From: Homalodisca vitripennis | Taxonomy: Eukaryota; Arthropoda; Insecta; Hemiptera; Cicadellidae | DNA length: 64,000 nt | NCBI RefSeq assembly: GCF_021130785.1 | Contig: NC_060213.1 | Span: 131,330,001 to 131,394,000, forward strand | Direction of reading: 5' to 3' | In this document: positions 1 to 10,033 of the stretch, piece by piece | Position numbering within the stretch: the stretch's first letter is position 1 | How the letters are laid out: every line of letters starts with the position of its first letter | The notes under the pieces: generated by a model | Told to the model about the DNA's origin: nothing | Databases searched by the model: none | What the model saw: only the letters and a program-made list of their open reading frames with translations | Program-made: the position numbers and the translations under genes

Positions 1-993
1 CGACGCTCACGCGAGCAGTATTCTGTAAGTGGGCTGCAGAAGGGTACCGCAGCGCTACACATTAATGGGGGTTTAGAGCACGCTATTTTATAGAATTCGT
101 TTATTCCGAATACAACATCGGACATGTCTGCGGCCATATTGTTTTCCAGTCTACAATGGTGTGTGCGAGAGAAGGTCAAGAGTTTGAAAGGTACATATTG
201 TTGAAAGCCGTGGCCCTTTTCAATCGCTACATTTAAAGCGATTATGTAAATTTTTACTTAAATAACCCGGCTCACTGCGTTGTTCCTTTTCCCTAAATTT
301 GGCACTGCAACGGTTGTTACCTACTTATACGTTAATTGATTGGTCGATAATTTTTGTTTCGAAGCACCGTAAACAAGTATTCAATTAATTTATAAATGTA
401 CACTCAAAACAGTAAGAATATAAAGTTATTCAACTACCGGTTTTTCCAGTAAATTCGATCCTAACGTTTGAATTTTGAATTATACTTCTGTTTTTTTAAT
501 TATTTTAATTATAATCACCTGAAGATAAAATCTTTGATTTCAAAAGGACTGGCATAATATACACGTTTACAGTGCATAATTGTGCACTATTATTAGTCAC
601 TATTTATACTCCTGTTAAGAAGAAAAAAAATTGTACTCAAAGCTTTGAAATCGTTGGTTTTAACAACAAAATCCATAGAATGAAGTTATTGATTAATAAA
701 ATTTGATTATGGACTTTCCATATGCAGAGTTCCTATATATCTATCAGATTCAAATTGTACGGAATATACATTACAACTCATAATATAAATTAAAAATTTC
801 CTTGCCAGAATAATGGTCTACCAGAAAATTATCTACAGCCAAACTATTGGTGGTCTACAACTTATATGTTTCTATGCGAAGTTTTAGATCACACGCCACA
901 AAAGAAAGTTTGGGATCTGAAATTAACCTGAAAACAAAAGTTGGTTATTTTGTTAAAATTTTTAACATAACACTGAGTTACATATTCTGGCAG
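1..993. other. AT-rich spacer, no gene seen
   Basis: No reading frame, RNA gene or tandem repeat is supportable here. The only structured piece is a CTGAAGA-plus-hairpin motif near 510-535, listed separately. The satellite A array begins at the right edge. Confidence 0.6.
509..560 (+). repeat. Solo hammerhead-like / Penelope-end motif, copy 1
   Basis: The stretch contains CTGAAGA, one base, a short AAAT/ATTT hairpin and then AAAAGG. A clearly related copy lies at 40198-40246: both share the CTGAAGAT.AAATCTTT.ATTTCAAA pattern followed by GCATAA..TA. The architecture matches the 3' regions of the Penelope-like remnants at 44237 and 45221. I read it as a fragment of a retroelement end. The GAAA box is decayed to CAAA, so no ribozyme activity is expected. 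Confidence 0.4.
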
Positions 994-3900
994 TTTAATT
1001 AACATGTAATAATGTGAACAACACGACAGCGTTGCAAAGTATTCACAGCGCGTAGGCCGACTCTCCCCATGGGGTGCATGATTGTTGAGATGATGTAGCG
1101 GCATGATGCACACATGAAAGCGCCAAGTGTATGGTAAGTAGTAGTAAATTAACATGTAGGAAAGTAAAAAACACGACAGCGTTGCAAAGTATTCACAGCG
1201 CGTAGGCCGACACTCCCCCCCCATGGGATGCATGATTGTTGAGATGATGTAGCGGCATGATGCACACATGAAAGCGCCAAGTGTATGGTAAGTAGTAGTA
1301 AATTAACATGTAGGAAAGTAAAAAACACGACAGCGTTGCAAAGTATTCACAGCGCGTAGGCCGACACTCCCCCCCCATGGGATGCATGATTGTTGAGATG
1401 ATGTAGCGGCATGATACACACATGAAAGCGCCAAGTGTATGGTAAGTGGTAGTAAATTAACATGTAGGAAAGTGAAAAACACGACAGCGTTGCAAAGTAT
1501 TCACAGCGCGTAGGCCGACACTCCCCCCCCATGGGATGCATGATTGTTGAGATGATGTAGCGGCATGATACACACATGAAGGCGCCAAGTGTATGGTAAG
1601 TGGTAGTAAATTAACATGTAGGAAAGTGAAAAACACGACAGCGTTGCAAAGTATTCATAGCGCGTAGGCAGACTCTCCCCACGGGTTGCATGATTGTTGA
1701 GATGATGTAGCGGCATGATACACACATGAAAGCGCCAAGTGTATGGTAAGTGGTAGTAAATTAACATGTAGGAAAGTGAACAACACGACAGCGTTGCAAA
1801 GTATTCACAGCGCGTAGGCCGACTCTCCCCCCCCCACAAGATGCATGATTGTTGAGATGATGTAGCGGCATGATACACACATGAAAGCGCCAAGTGTATG
1901 GTAAGTGGTAGTTAATTAACATGTAGGAAAGTGAACAACACGACAGCGTTGCAAAGTATTCACAGCGTGTAGGCCGACTCTCACCCCCCCCACGGGATGC
2001 ATGATTGTTGAGATGATGTAGCGGCATGATACACACATGAAAGCGCCAAGTGTATGGTAAGTGGTAGTAAATTAACATGTAGGAAAGTGAACAACACGAC
2101 AGCGTTGCAAAGTATTCACAGCGCGTAGGCAGACTCTCCCCACGGGTTGCATGATTGTTGAGATGATGTAGCGGCATGATACACACATGAAAGCGCCAAG
2201 TGTATGGTAAGTGGTAGTAAATTAACATGTAGGAAAGTGAACAACACGACAGCGTTTGCAAAGTATTCACAGCGCGTAGGCAGACTCTCCCCCCCCCACG
2301 GGTAGCATGATTGTTGAGATGATGTAGCGGCATGATACACACATGAAAGCGCCAAGTGTATGGTAAGTGGTAGTTAATTAACATGTAATAAAGTGAACAA
2401 CACGACAGCGTTTGCAAAGTATTCACAGCGCGTGTAGGCCGACTCTCCCCCCGGGGCATGATTGTTGAGATGATGTAGCGGCATGATACACACATGAAAG
2501 CGCCAAGTGTATGGTAAGTGGTAGTAAATTAACATGTAGGAAAGTGAACAACACGACAGCGTTGCAAAGTATTCACAGCGCGTAGGCCGACTCTCTCCCC
2601 ACGGGTTGCATGATTGTTGAGATGATGTAGCGGCATGATACACACATGAAAGCGCCAAGTGTATGGTAAGTGGTAGTAAATTAACATGTAGGAAAGTGAA
2701 CAACACGACAGCGTTGCAAAGTATTCACAGCGCGTAGGCCGACTCTCCCACGGGTTGCATGATTGTTGAGATGATGTAGCGGCATGATACACACATGAAA
2801 GCGCCAAGTGTATGGTAAGTGGTAGTAAATTAACATGTAGGAAAGTGAACAACACGACAGCGTTGCAAAGTATTCACAGCGCGTAGGCAGACTCTCCCCA
2901 CGGGTAGCATGATTGTTGAGATGATGTAGCGGCATGATACACACATGAAAGCGCCAAGTGTATGGTAAGTGGTAGTTAATTAACATGTAGGAAAGTGAAC
3001 AACACGACAGCGTTGCAAAGTATTCACAGCGTGTAGGCCGACTCTCACCCCCACAAGATGCATGATTGTTGAGATGATGTAGCGGCATGATACACACATG
3101 AAAGCGCCAAGTGTATGGTAAGTGGTAGTAAATTAACATGTAGGAAAGTGAACAACACGACAGCGTTGCAAAGTATTCACAGCGCGTAGGCCGACTCTCC
3201 CCCCACGGGTTGCATGATTGTTGAGATGATGTAGCGGCATGATACACACATGAAAGCGCCAAGTGTATGGTAAGTGGTAGTTAATTAACATGTAGGAAAG
3301 TGAACAACACGACAGCGTTGCAAAGTATTCACAGCGCGTAGGCAGACTCTCCCCCACGGGTTGCATGATTGTTGAGATGATGTAGCGGCATGATACACAC
3401 ATGAAAGCGCCAAGTGTATGGTAAGTGGTAGTAAATTAACATGTAGGAAAGTGAACAACACGACAGCGTTGCAAAGTATTCACAGCGCGTAGGCAGATTC
3501 TCCCCACGGGTTGCATGATTGTTGAGATGATGTAGCGGCATGATACACACATGAAAGCGCCAAGTGTATGGTAAGTGGTAGTAAATTAACATGTAGGAAA
3601 GTGAACAACACGACAGCGTTGCAAAGTATTCACAGCGCGTAGGCCGACTCTCCCCACGGGTTGCATGATTGTTGAGATGATGTAGCGGCATGATACACAC
3701 ATGAAAGCGCCAAGTGTATGGTAAGTGGTAGTCAATTAACATGCAGGAAAGTGAACAACACGACAGCGTTGCAAAGTATTCACAGAGCGTAGGCCGATTC
3801 TCCCCACGGGTTGCATGATTGTTGAGATGATGTAGCGGCATGATACACACATGAAAGCGCCAAGTGTATGGTAAGTGGTAGTAAATTAACATGTAGGAAA

Positions 3901-4492
3901 GTGAACAACACGACAGCGTTGCAAAGTATTCACAGCGCGTAGGCCGATTCTCCCCACGGGTTGCATGATTGTTGAGATGATGCAGCGGCATGATACACAC
4001 ATGAAAGCGCAAAGTGTATGGTAAGTGGTACCGTAGTTAATTAACATGTAGGAAAGTGAACAACACTACAGCGTTGCAACGTATTCACAGAGCGTAGGCC
4101 GACTCTTCCCACGGGTTGCATGACTGTTGAGATGATGTAGCGGCATGATACACACATGAAAGCGCCAAGTGTATGGTAAGTGGTAGTCAATTAACATGCA
4201 GGAAAGTGAACAACACGACAGCGTTGCAAAGTATTCACAGAGCATAGGCCGATTCTCCCCACGGGTTGCATGACTGTTGAGATGATGTAGCGGCATGATA
4301 CACACATGAAAGCGCCAAGTGTATGGTAAGTGGTAGTCAATTAACATGCAGGAAAGTGAACAACACGACAGTGTTGCAAAGTATTCACAGAGCATAGGCC
4401 GATTCTCCCCACGGGTTGCATGACTGTTGAGATGATGTAGCGGCATGATACACACATGAAAGCGCCAAGTGTATGGTAAGTGGTAGTAAATT
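994..4492. repeat. Satellite A: 150-156-bp tandem array, about 23 units
   Basis: Each unit carries the landmarks TTAACATGTAGGAAAGTGAA, ACGACAGCGTTGCAAAGTAT and GATGATGTAGCGGCATGATA in the same order. Units in the left part are about 152-156 bp and units in the right part are 150 bp. Most of the length change comes from a C-run of variable length (about 3 to 9 C) before the ACGGG or ATGGG landmark. The first units have TGATGCACACATG and later ones TGATACACACATG, so the array homogenised in blocks. The last units (about 4180-4480) share CAGAGCATAGG and GACTGTTGAG and are nearly identical to each other. Because 150 bp is a multiple of three and one reverse frame lacks stops, the array creates long but meaningless reverse-strand reading frames. 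No coding role is claimed. Confidence 0.95.
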
Positions 4493-5052
4493 GAGAGGAG
4501 AAACACAGCCTGCCTCAATAATAAATGAGTCAGAAGGGCAAAGTGTCTAAGTTAACACAGCCCTTGCCTTACTCGCCGGTGTTGTGCCTGTTATTTAGAA
4601 CTTTATCTGTCGTTTGTTTAAAATATTAATTTTTACCCAGCGCACAGACTTATTATTATGTGTTCTTCTATACTTTGATTAAATCATTATTTTATAGTCA
4701 AATGCATCTTATCAAAAAGTCAAACACCTACATATAAAACTATTGTAGCTCAATAAATCCTGCATCGTAGATCTCATTCTCCTCAAATAGTTACATGCAA
4801 AACCTTATATGAAATCTGCCTTTTCATATCTTACCACATGATACATTCACAATTTAATTTATGAAATTGGGTTTCATAACAGAGTTTAAGTAATAAATTC
4901 TACACACCAAAGTCATTACAAAATGATGTTGTATGTGTTGGTACACAGTTATGCTACATGTTTCAATATGAAGATCTTATCAGTGTAATAAGTTTGTTTA
5001 CAAAATTATTATTCATTGCCATCATTATTACTTATAACTATATAAAAACGTT
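4493..5052. other. AT-rich spacer, no gene seen
   Basis: The right end of satellite A gives way abruptly to unrelated AT-rich sequence. I see no coding potential, RNA gene or repeat in it. Confidence 0.55.
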
Positions 5053-5235
5053 GCTAACGCTCAGCAAAATTTCATGGAGTGGCATGCACCATCGTCAATC
5101 TCAGTGTTGCCAATATAGAAAAGAAAATTCATGCAAAATTTCAGGTCAGTTCATATTCGAGATATATGCTGACAGACAGACAGACAAAAATGAACAGTTC
5201 ATCCTTTCGAGTCATAGGCTTCGCTAACGCTCAGC
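5053..5235 (+). mobile_element. Short interspersed element flanked by GCTAACGCTCAGC, copy 1
   Basis: The piece begins and ends with the same 13-bp direct repeat GCTAACGCTCAGC (5053-5065 and 5223-5235). A reverse-strand relative lies at 9653-9767, with matching ends and shared interior landmarks (TGCACCAT.., CAATGTTGCC or CAGTGTTGCC, then ATATAGAAA). A short (GACA)n run sits near 5169-5186. It is probably a small non-autonomous transposon or a fragment of a longer dispersed repeat; the class cannot be fixed from two copies. Confidence 0.55.
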
Positions 5236-5756
5236 CCATAAAAAGTCCCCAACTTATGAATGGCTACACATACCATTCGTTACCCACAGACCAATGTTTT
5301 TTTTCGATTCACCCTTATCGCAAAACCTCTGTAACAATTATTTACATCTTGAGTCAACATAAATATTACACTTATGTCATAGCGGTATTCAGCCAAAACC
5401 AAAGCTGATGACTAGGAAAATTCTACATTTTCCAAAATTGATAAGACGTAACAAAACAGAAGTGTATTACAACAATATAATAATGCAGTTTTGTATGAAT
5501 AAATATTTTTTATCACAATCCCACATACGGCGGCCTTAAAAAAAGAATGTGCTTTGAGAATAATGAAATTTGCATTTCTGCTACTTAAACACCAATACGT
5601 GTTTATGCGTTCCATTGTATATAACTGACCAATTTATGTTTTACAGTGAACATATAATCATTTATTTTCTGCACAACAAAGGTCGGCTAGTTGCGGTGAG
5701 TTTAGGTTGTATTGATAGTATATTTTACTAACAAATAACAAAAACCTAATTCTTTG
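5236..5756. other. AT-rich spacer, no gene seen
   Basis: Short chance frames occur on both strands, but none resembles a known protein and codon use looks random. Confidence 0.5.
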
Positions 5757-5843
5757 TTTAAAGTTTGTTATTGACGATGAAAGGTTTGAAAGGATAACAG
5801 TATTTGGATTTGGACATTTGCCATCGTTAAAGGTATAAAACAG

Positions 5844-5877
5844 CGTTACGAGGATAGGAATCTATCCTCTTCGTCAG
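5844..5877 (-). ncRNA. Hammerhead-like motif in FB1 left arm (decayed)
   Basis: Read on the reverse strand it is CTGACGA, A, GAGGATAG, ATTC, CTATCCTC, GTAACG. The stem is perfect (5850-5857 with 5862-5869). The expected GAAA box reads GTAA, so the core is probably inactive. One extra base lies between CTGACGA and the stem, a departure from the textbook hammerhead core that recurs in the related copies. Confidence 0.35.
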
Positions 5878-6091
5878 GTCGGGGAGGTATTAATATATAC
5901 AAAAATAACGAACAGAAAGAAGTGAAGAAGGGAAAGAAAAGGGTTCAAACATACCCAAAAGCTACCTGGAGTCAAGTCCAGGCGTTGTCACTGCACAGGA
6001 AGCAAGTCCCAAGCAAACATCACAAGTACAGTGGGATAATAACAAGAATTATTTTGTTCGCTATTTTTGTATGTATTAATACCTACCCCAC

Positions 6092-6129
6092 CTGACGAAG
6101 AAGATACATTCCAATCCTCAAAACGTTGT
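6092..6129 (+). ncRNA. Hammerhead-like motif in FB1 right arm (decayed)
   Basis: The order is CTGACGA (6092-6098), an imperfect hairpin ending in ATCCTC, then AAAACGTTGTG. The G of GAAA is lost. Compared with the perfect stem in the left arm, the hairpin carries at least one mismatch. Confidence 0.3.
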
Positions 6130-6190
6130 GTTATACCTTTATAACCTATAACGATGGCAAATGTCCGAAATCCGGTTATCCTCGCATAAA

Positions 6191-6309
6191 CCTAATTGCC
6201 TTCTTTAAAAAGTTTATTAACTTTAGCACGTTTATAAACTTAATACCCCATTTGCCTTAATGACGGGGTAGTATCGGGAACTCAACAGGGCCTACTTCGA
6301 ATTGTATCG
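6191..6309. other. Short spacer before 57-bp minisatellite
   Basis: AT-rich sequence ending in a CTGTCTGTCTGTC run (about 6310-6322) immediately before the array. No gene is seen. Confidence 0.4.
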
Positions 6310-6320
6310 TCTGTCTGTCT

Positions 6321-6719
6321 GTCCGTTGTGCGAAAACTCTTACTGATGAGACCGATATCAAATATTTTTTAGAGGACGTCCGTTGTGCGATAACTCTTAC
6401 TGATGAGACCGATATCAAACGTTTTTTAGAGGACGTCCGTTGTGCGATAACTCTTACTGATGAGACCGATATCAAATATTTTTTAGAGGACGTCCGTTGT
6501 GCGATAACTCTTACTGATGAGACCGATATCAAATATTTTTTAGAGGACGTCCGTTGTGCGATAACTCTTACTGATGAGACCGATATCAAATATTTTTTAG
6601 AGGACGTCCGTTGTGCGATAACTCTTACTGATGAGACCGATATCAAATATTTTTTAGAGGACGTCCGTTGTGCGATAACTCTTACTGATGAGACCGATAT
6701 CAAACGTTTTTTAGAGGAC
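6321..6719. repeat. 57-bp minisatellite, 7 units
   Basis: Units start with GTCCGTTGTGCGA at 6321, 6378, 6435, 6492, 6549, 6606 and 6663. They differ by only a few substitutions, such as ATATTTTTT versus ACGTTTTTT, so the amplification is recent. The unit length is divisible by three, which leaves an open reverse frame repeating a 19-residue motif. I treat that frame as a by-product: it has no start context and no family resemblance. Each unit boundary has the palindrome GAGGACGTCC. Confidence 0.95.
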
Positions 6720-7075
6720 GAAATATAATTTCTTAGAAAGGCATTTTAAAATAGTTTGACATTTTAGCTCGCTTTAGAAATTATAATGTGGTAAACACCT
6801 CCCTATTCTTGAATGTCAGCTGTGATTATTTGATTACAGTACTGATATAGAGCACAGTAGACGCTTCGTGGAAATGAAAACGTTATTATGTGTGTTTGCT
6901 CTTTGATGCAAACGCCAGCTGTATAAATATTACACAAATACGTTTATAAAACAATACACAGTATTGTCGCAACCTTAATTACCTTGTGATATATATATAT
7001 ATATATAAAACATATTTTAACGCATATGTGACAGATACGGCCAAATACAAAATAATTAAATCGGAAAAAGTAAGC
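6720..7075. other. Spacer upstream of tRNA-like unit
   Basis: AT-rich, with a short (AT)n run near 6989-7007. No gene is seen. Confidence 0.5.
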
Positions 7076-7081
7076 GCTCTG

Positions 7082-7092
7082 TGGTGTAATGG
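7082..7092 (+). promoter_or_regulatory. Pol III box A
   Basis: TGGTGTAATGG fits the box A consensus TRGYNNARNNG at every defined position. Confidence 0.65.
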
Positions 7093-7123
7093 TAGCACAT
7101 TCACCCGGCAAGTGAGAGATCCG

Positions 7124-7134
7124 GGTTCGACTCC
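7124..7134 (+). promoter_or_regulatory. Pol III box B
   Basis: GGTTCGACTCC is an exact match to the consensus GGTTCGANTCC. Spacing from box A is normal for a tRNA gene without an intron. Confidence 0.7.
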
Positions 7135-7149
7135 CGGCGGAGCAAGTAC

Positions 7150-7153
7150 TTTT
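7150..7153 (+). terminator. Pol III TTTT terminator
   Basis: Four T's begin six bases after the last base of the tRNA-like unit, a usual distance for Pol III termination. Confidence 0.5.
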
Positions 7154-7171
7154 GCAAATCAATGTTTATTG

Positions 7172-7175
<4 letters not shown>

Positions 7176-7221
<46 letters not shown>
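7176..7221. repeat. (TA)n microsatellite
   Basis: An almost pure TA run of about 45 bp lies just downstream of the tRNA-like unit. Confidence 0.9.
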
Positions 7222-7225
<4 letters not shown>

Positions 7226-8037
7226 CAAATTATAACACGTTCATCCAGTCGTGAAAATAACAAAATAATTCCACTGCCTAATAAATAGATTTGAGAACCG
7301 TATCAAAAGTGAAAGCCATTTTTAACTAATTGGACTAAATTGAGATGCCCGTTGTTACAATTTAAAGCATTATTATTCAACATACAGTTTTAATTAACTT
7401 AAATATTCCTTTTACTATTAAAAACTGAAAGTGAAATAATTTTTATTATACCGATAGTACTAATATTATATATCTCTAGTTTCACCTTGATTTTTCCTTC
7501 ATTCAAATGTTTGATATGAAAATAAAAGAATTAATATAACAGATGACAAAGAGGATATCAGTCTCTTATGCACCCGAGTTTGAAACACACAACTTTAAAT
7601 AACAGATTGATAAAACACAAGACTAAATCTGTTCATCTGTATCCTGGACACGTAAATTGGCCGAGAGGTACAATCTTCAGACTATTCTTGAAAGGCTCGA
7701 AATTTTTACAATAACTACATTTTTGGATTGGTGTAAATATGGTAAATGTTTAAAAATCGCACTTGATAGTTGATTTTTTAGGTGAAAAGTACCTACTTAA
7801 AACTGTTAAAGATAGCAATATTAAACAAAAGCAAGAAAATACCTAATAAGACAAATTCCTAGGTAACGGAAAATCCCGTTATGTAAGGAACTCCTTATCT
7901 TCCTTCCTTAGACTTAAAAGTCTGAGATTTTAACAAAACAAATTATGGAAAAAGTGGTAGAATAACATTATAAAATGTTAATTATTTTATGAAGCTCACA
8001 AAAACTTACCTAAACTAATTAACTGACAGCCTCATAT
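7222..8037. other. AT-rich spacer, no gene seen
   Basis: No gene, RNA structure or tandem repeat is evident. Confidence 0.5.
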
Positions 8038-8460
8038 ACCCGAGTACCTACCGCCCTAGCCGAAGGACTACCGCCCTAACCGGGGACTACCACCTTACCA
8101 GAGTTTCTATAGAGATAGTCGAGGACATGATACCATACTCGAGGATCTATATAGAGCTACCCTATGACTTACCACCCTACCAGAGGAACTACTTCCTAGA
8201 CGAGGATCTACCGCCCTAGACCTACTACCGTAGCCAAAGACCGACCTGACGAAGGCCTATCGCCTTAACAGAAGACCTACCGCCCTAGCAGAGGGTTTAC
8301 CACACCCTTCCCGAATACTATCGAGCTTTCTGATGACCTACCACCTTGCTCCAGGATCTATCGATCTACCCGAGGACATACTATCCCAAATGAGGACCTA
8401 CTCTAGGATCTACCACAACCCTAGCTAAGGATTCAATACCCTCTAACCCAAGAGGTATTT
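8038..8460. repeat. Degenerate CTACCGCCCTA-type minisatellite
   Basis: Loose repeats of about 20-24 bp centred on ACCTACCGCCCTA followed by GCCGAGGA-like blocks run across this interval. Nearly every unit differs, so this is an old array. It is markedly richer in C than its flanks on this strand. Confidence 0.75.
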
Positions 8461-9168
8461 TCTCCCTTTAAGATAAATGTGTTTAAGCCTTACCTCACTT
8501 ATTTAGTCAATATTGCTATATCATTTACAAATTTTCAATGTTGCTGTATGTAACTTATCAGCACTTTCCATTCGAAAGAGGAAGAAACAATTGCGATGTG
8601 GGTCTTGTAAAGTAGTACGGAAATTTTCAACGGGCTGGCTTTAGTTTTTTTGACCAGAGACTAAAATCTAATAAGTCTTTGTTCTTAACTCAAAATTTTT
8701 ACTGTTAAGTAACCATCAATTTCATCCAATTGAAAATACATTACAATGTAACCTTATGTTTTAAAAACTTAATTTTAAGTGTAGCATTTGCATAGTTCCA
8801 CCGCTGGTATGAACAATTTCGATCACCACAACCAAATTGCATACTTTATACTAACTTTTATCGACCAGACGATCAGAATAAAACGTTGAACTCGGGGAGG
8901 GTTTAAATTGTGTACACCAAGTTCAACCGCAAACTGCGATGCACACTGTACTCAGGCAGTTAACTTTGTCTAAAGAGATTACTCGACTGCGATATAGAGG
9001 CTGAACCAAGAGGGGAAGTTCACAACTAAACCGTCTTAATGTGATTGTTGAACAGTTTGTTCGCGTTTGAGAACTTTGTCCCCACATCCCGACTGTAGTT
9101 TGCCGCCACAAACTCCATCTCTCAGTTACCGACTGAGTCAGACCAGACCGCAGGCCGCAGCATACAGT
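8461..9168. other. Spacer, no gene seen
   Basis: AT-rich to about 8880, then more balanced in composition. The open frames between 8923 and 9414 overlap the next tandem repeat and show no recognisable domain. Confidence 0.45.
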
Positions 9169-9505
9169 CCCAGGTGCTTGTCCGCCCACTGGATCTGTCT
9201 CTTTTGTCGAAATCTCTTTCAATTACTAGTAAGTTTACGGATACAAAAAATCCAGGTGCCTGTCCGCCCACTGGATTTTCTGGATTTCTGGATCCACTGT
9301 TTCTTTTGTCGAAATTTCTTTAAATTACTAGTAAGTTTACGGGAACGAAAAAATCCAGGTGCTTGTCCGCCCACTAGATCTGTCTCTTTTGTCGAAATCT
9401 CATTAAATTATTAGTAAGTTTACGGATACGAAAGACCCAGGTGCTTGTCCGCCTACTGGATCCGTCTCTTTTGTCGAAATCTCTTACAATTACTAGTAAG
9501 TACAG
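9169..9505. repeat. 82/103-bp tandem repeat, 4 units
   Basis: Units begin CAGGTG(C/T)(T/C)TGTCCGCC at 9171, 9253, 9356 and 9438. They contain TTTTGTCGAAAT and TTACTAGTAAGT. Three spacings are 82, 103 and 82 bp. The longer second unit has an internal duplication of the TTTCTGGAT stretch. Short forward frames here follow from the repetition. Confidence 0.9.
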
Positions 9506-9652
9506 AGAACGGAATATGACGACGGTTATGTAGCCTTAGACGGTTTCTACGGTTCTGCTGATATTCTCAGAAAGATCTTCACAAGAAATCCTAACTTTTG
9601 AGAGGTATATCTGAAAATCAAATGACATTGAAAAACAGCGTATATTTCATTA
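9506..9652. other. Short spacer
   Basis: No feature is seen between the tandem repeat and the dispersed element to the right. Confidence 0.4.
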
Positions 9653-9767
9653 GCTGAGCGTTAGCGAAGCCTATCATTTATGGCAAAAATCTCTGTTATT
9701 TCTATATAGGCAACATTGAGTTTCGTTATGGTGCACGATACTCTACAGAATTTGGCTGAACGTTAGC
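9653..9767 (-). mobile_element. Short interspersed element with GCTAACG(C/T)TCAGC ends, copy 2
   Basis: This is the reverse-strand relative of 5053-5235. It starts at 9767 with GCTAACGTTCAGC and ends at 9653 with GCTAACGCTCAGC. It shares TGCACCATAACG, TCAATGTTGCC and TATATAGAAA with copy 1 and is shorter inside. A further fragment (GCTGAGCGTCATT) lies near 9988. Confidence 0.5.
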
Positions 9768-10033
9768 TAATATTTTTCATCGTGCTTATAGGTAACCACG
9801 ATGGGAACGAGAAACAGATTCGTAAACAAACTGAGTACAATCATACGACTTTTTGACATGTAGCCTAACTATATATCCGCAAAATATGTCGAGAAAGACT
9901 TCACCTGTGGGCTTTAAATTTTGTGTACAGGTTCATTGCTACGTAGATATCAATAAGGTTGATGATGTGTCGATCGTGTGAGTTCGCTGAGCGTCATTAA
10001 AGTCCATCACCAGTATGTTGGACAATTTCTCTT
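9768..10033. other. Spacer, no gene seen
   Basis: Nothing is recognisable except a short GCTGAGCG remnant near 9988. Confidence 0.4.

Larger units (their letters stand above)
5757..6190. mobile_element. Fold-back element FB1 with hammerhead-like motifs in both arms
   Basis: The left arm (about 5785-5920) and right arm (about 6050-6185) are inverted copies, with a spacer of about 130 bp between them. Shared landmarks are GGACATTTGCCATCGTTA, GGTATTAATA and CAAAAATA.CGAAC. The left edge AAAGTTTGTTATTGACGA is also found at the left edges of FB2 (25347) and FB3 (32118), so these three form one family. Each arm holds CTGACGA, one base, a hairpin and a (G)AAACG-like box. The left-arm copy on the reverse strand has a perfect 8-bp stem GAGGATAG/CTATCCTC. 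The organisation resembles inverted terminal repeats of Penelope-like elements that lack an internal coding region. Confidence 0.65.
7076..7144 (+). tRNA. tRNA-like gene, anticodon position GGC (Ala), non-canonical
   Basis: The sequence folds as a cloverleaf. The D stem is GTGT/GCAC, the anticodon stem TTCAC/GTGAG, the variable region AGAT and the T arm CCGGG-TTCGACT-CCCGG, with terminal A at 7144. The acceptor stem is GCTCTG/CGGAGC, which gives only 6 pairs (one G-T) instead of 7. The seven-base anticodon loop is CCGGCAA, so the anticodon would be GGC (alanine), but position 33 is C rather than the near-universal T. Pol III box A (TGGTGTAATGG, 7082-7092) and box B (GGTTCGACTCC, 7124-7134) match consensus well, and a TTTT terminator follows at 7150-7153. 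It may be a divergent tRNA, a young tRNA pseudogene, or the head of a short SINE. Functional alanine decoding is doubtful because of C33 and the short acceptor stem. Confidence 0.6.

Noticed and set aside
994..4492. CRISPR array
   Set aside because: Units are contiguous with no unique spacers, the unit is 150 bp, and the context is eukaryotic.
889..4518. Many reverse-strand reading frames up to 244 codons repeating a CIMPLHHLNNHA-type motif
   Set aside because: They lie in satellite A. Period 150 bp is divisible by three, so one stop-free frame is extended automatically; overlapping frames in other phases repeat the same DNA.
6257..6703. 148-codon reverse frame with a 19-residue repeat
   Set aside because: By-product of the 57-bp minisatellite.
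6321..6719. CTGATGAGACCGATATCAAA in each 57-bp unit as a hammerhead core
   Set aside because: Only a 2-bp helix II is possible, the GAAA box is absent and no helix I is found; unlike the retroelement-end copies.
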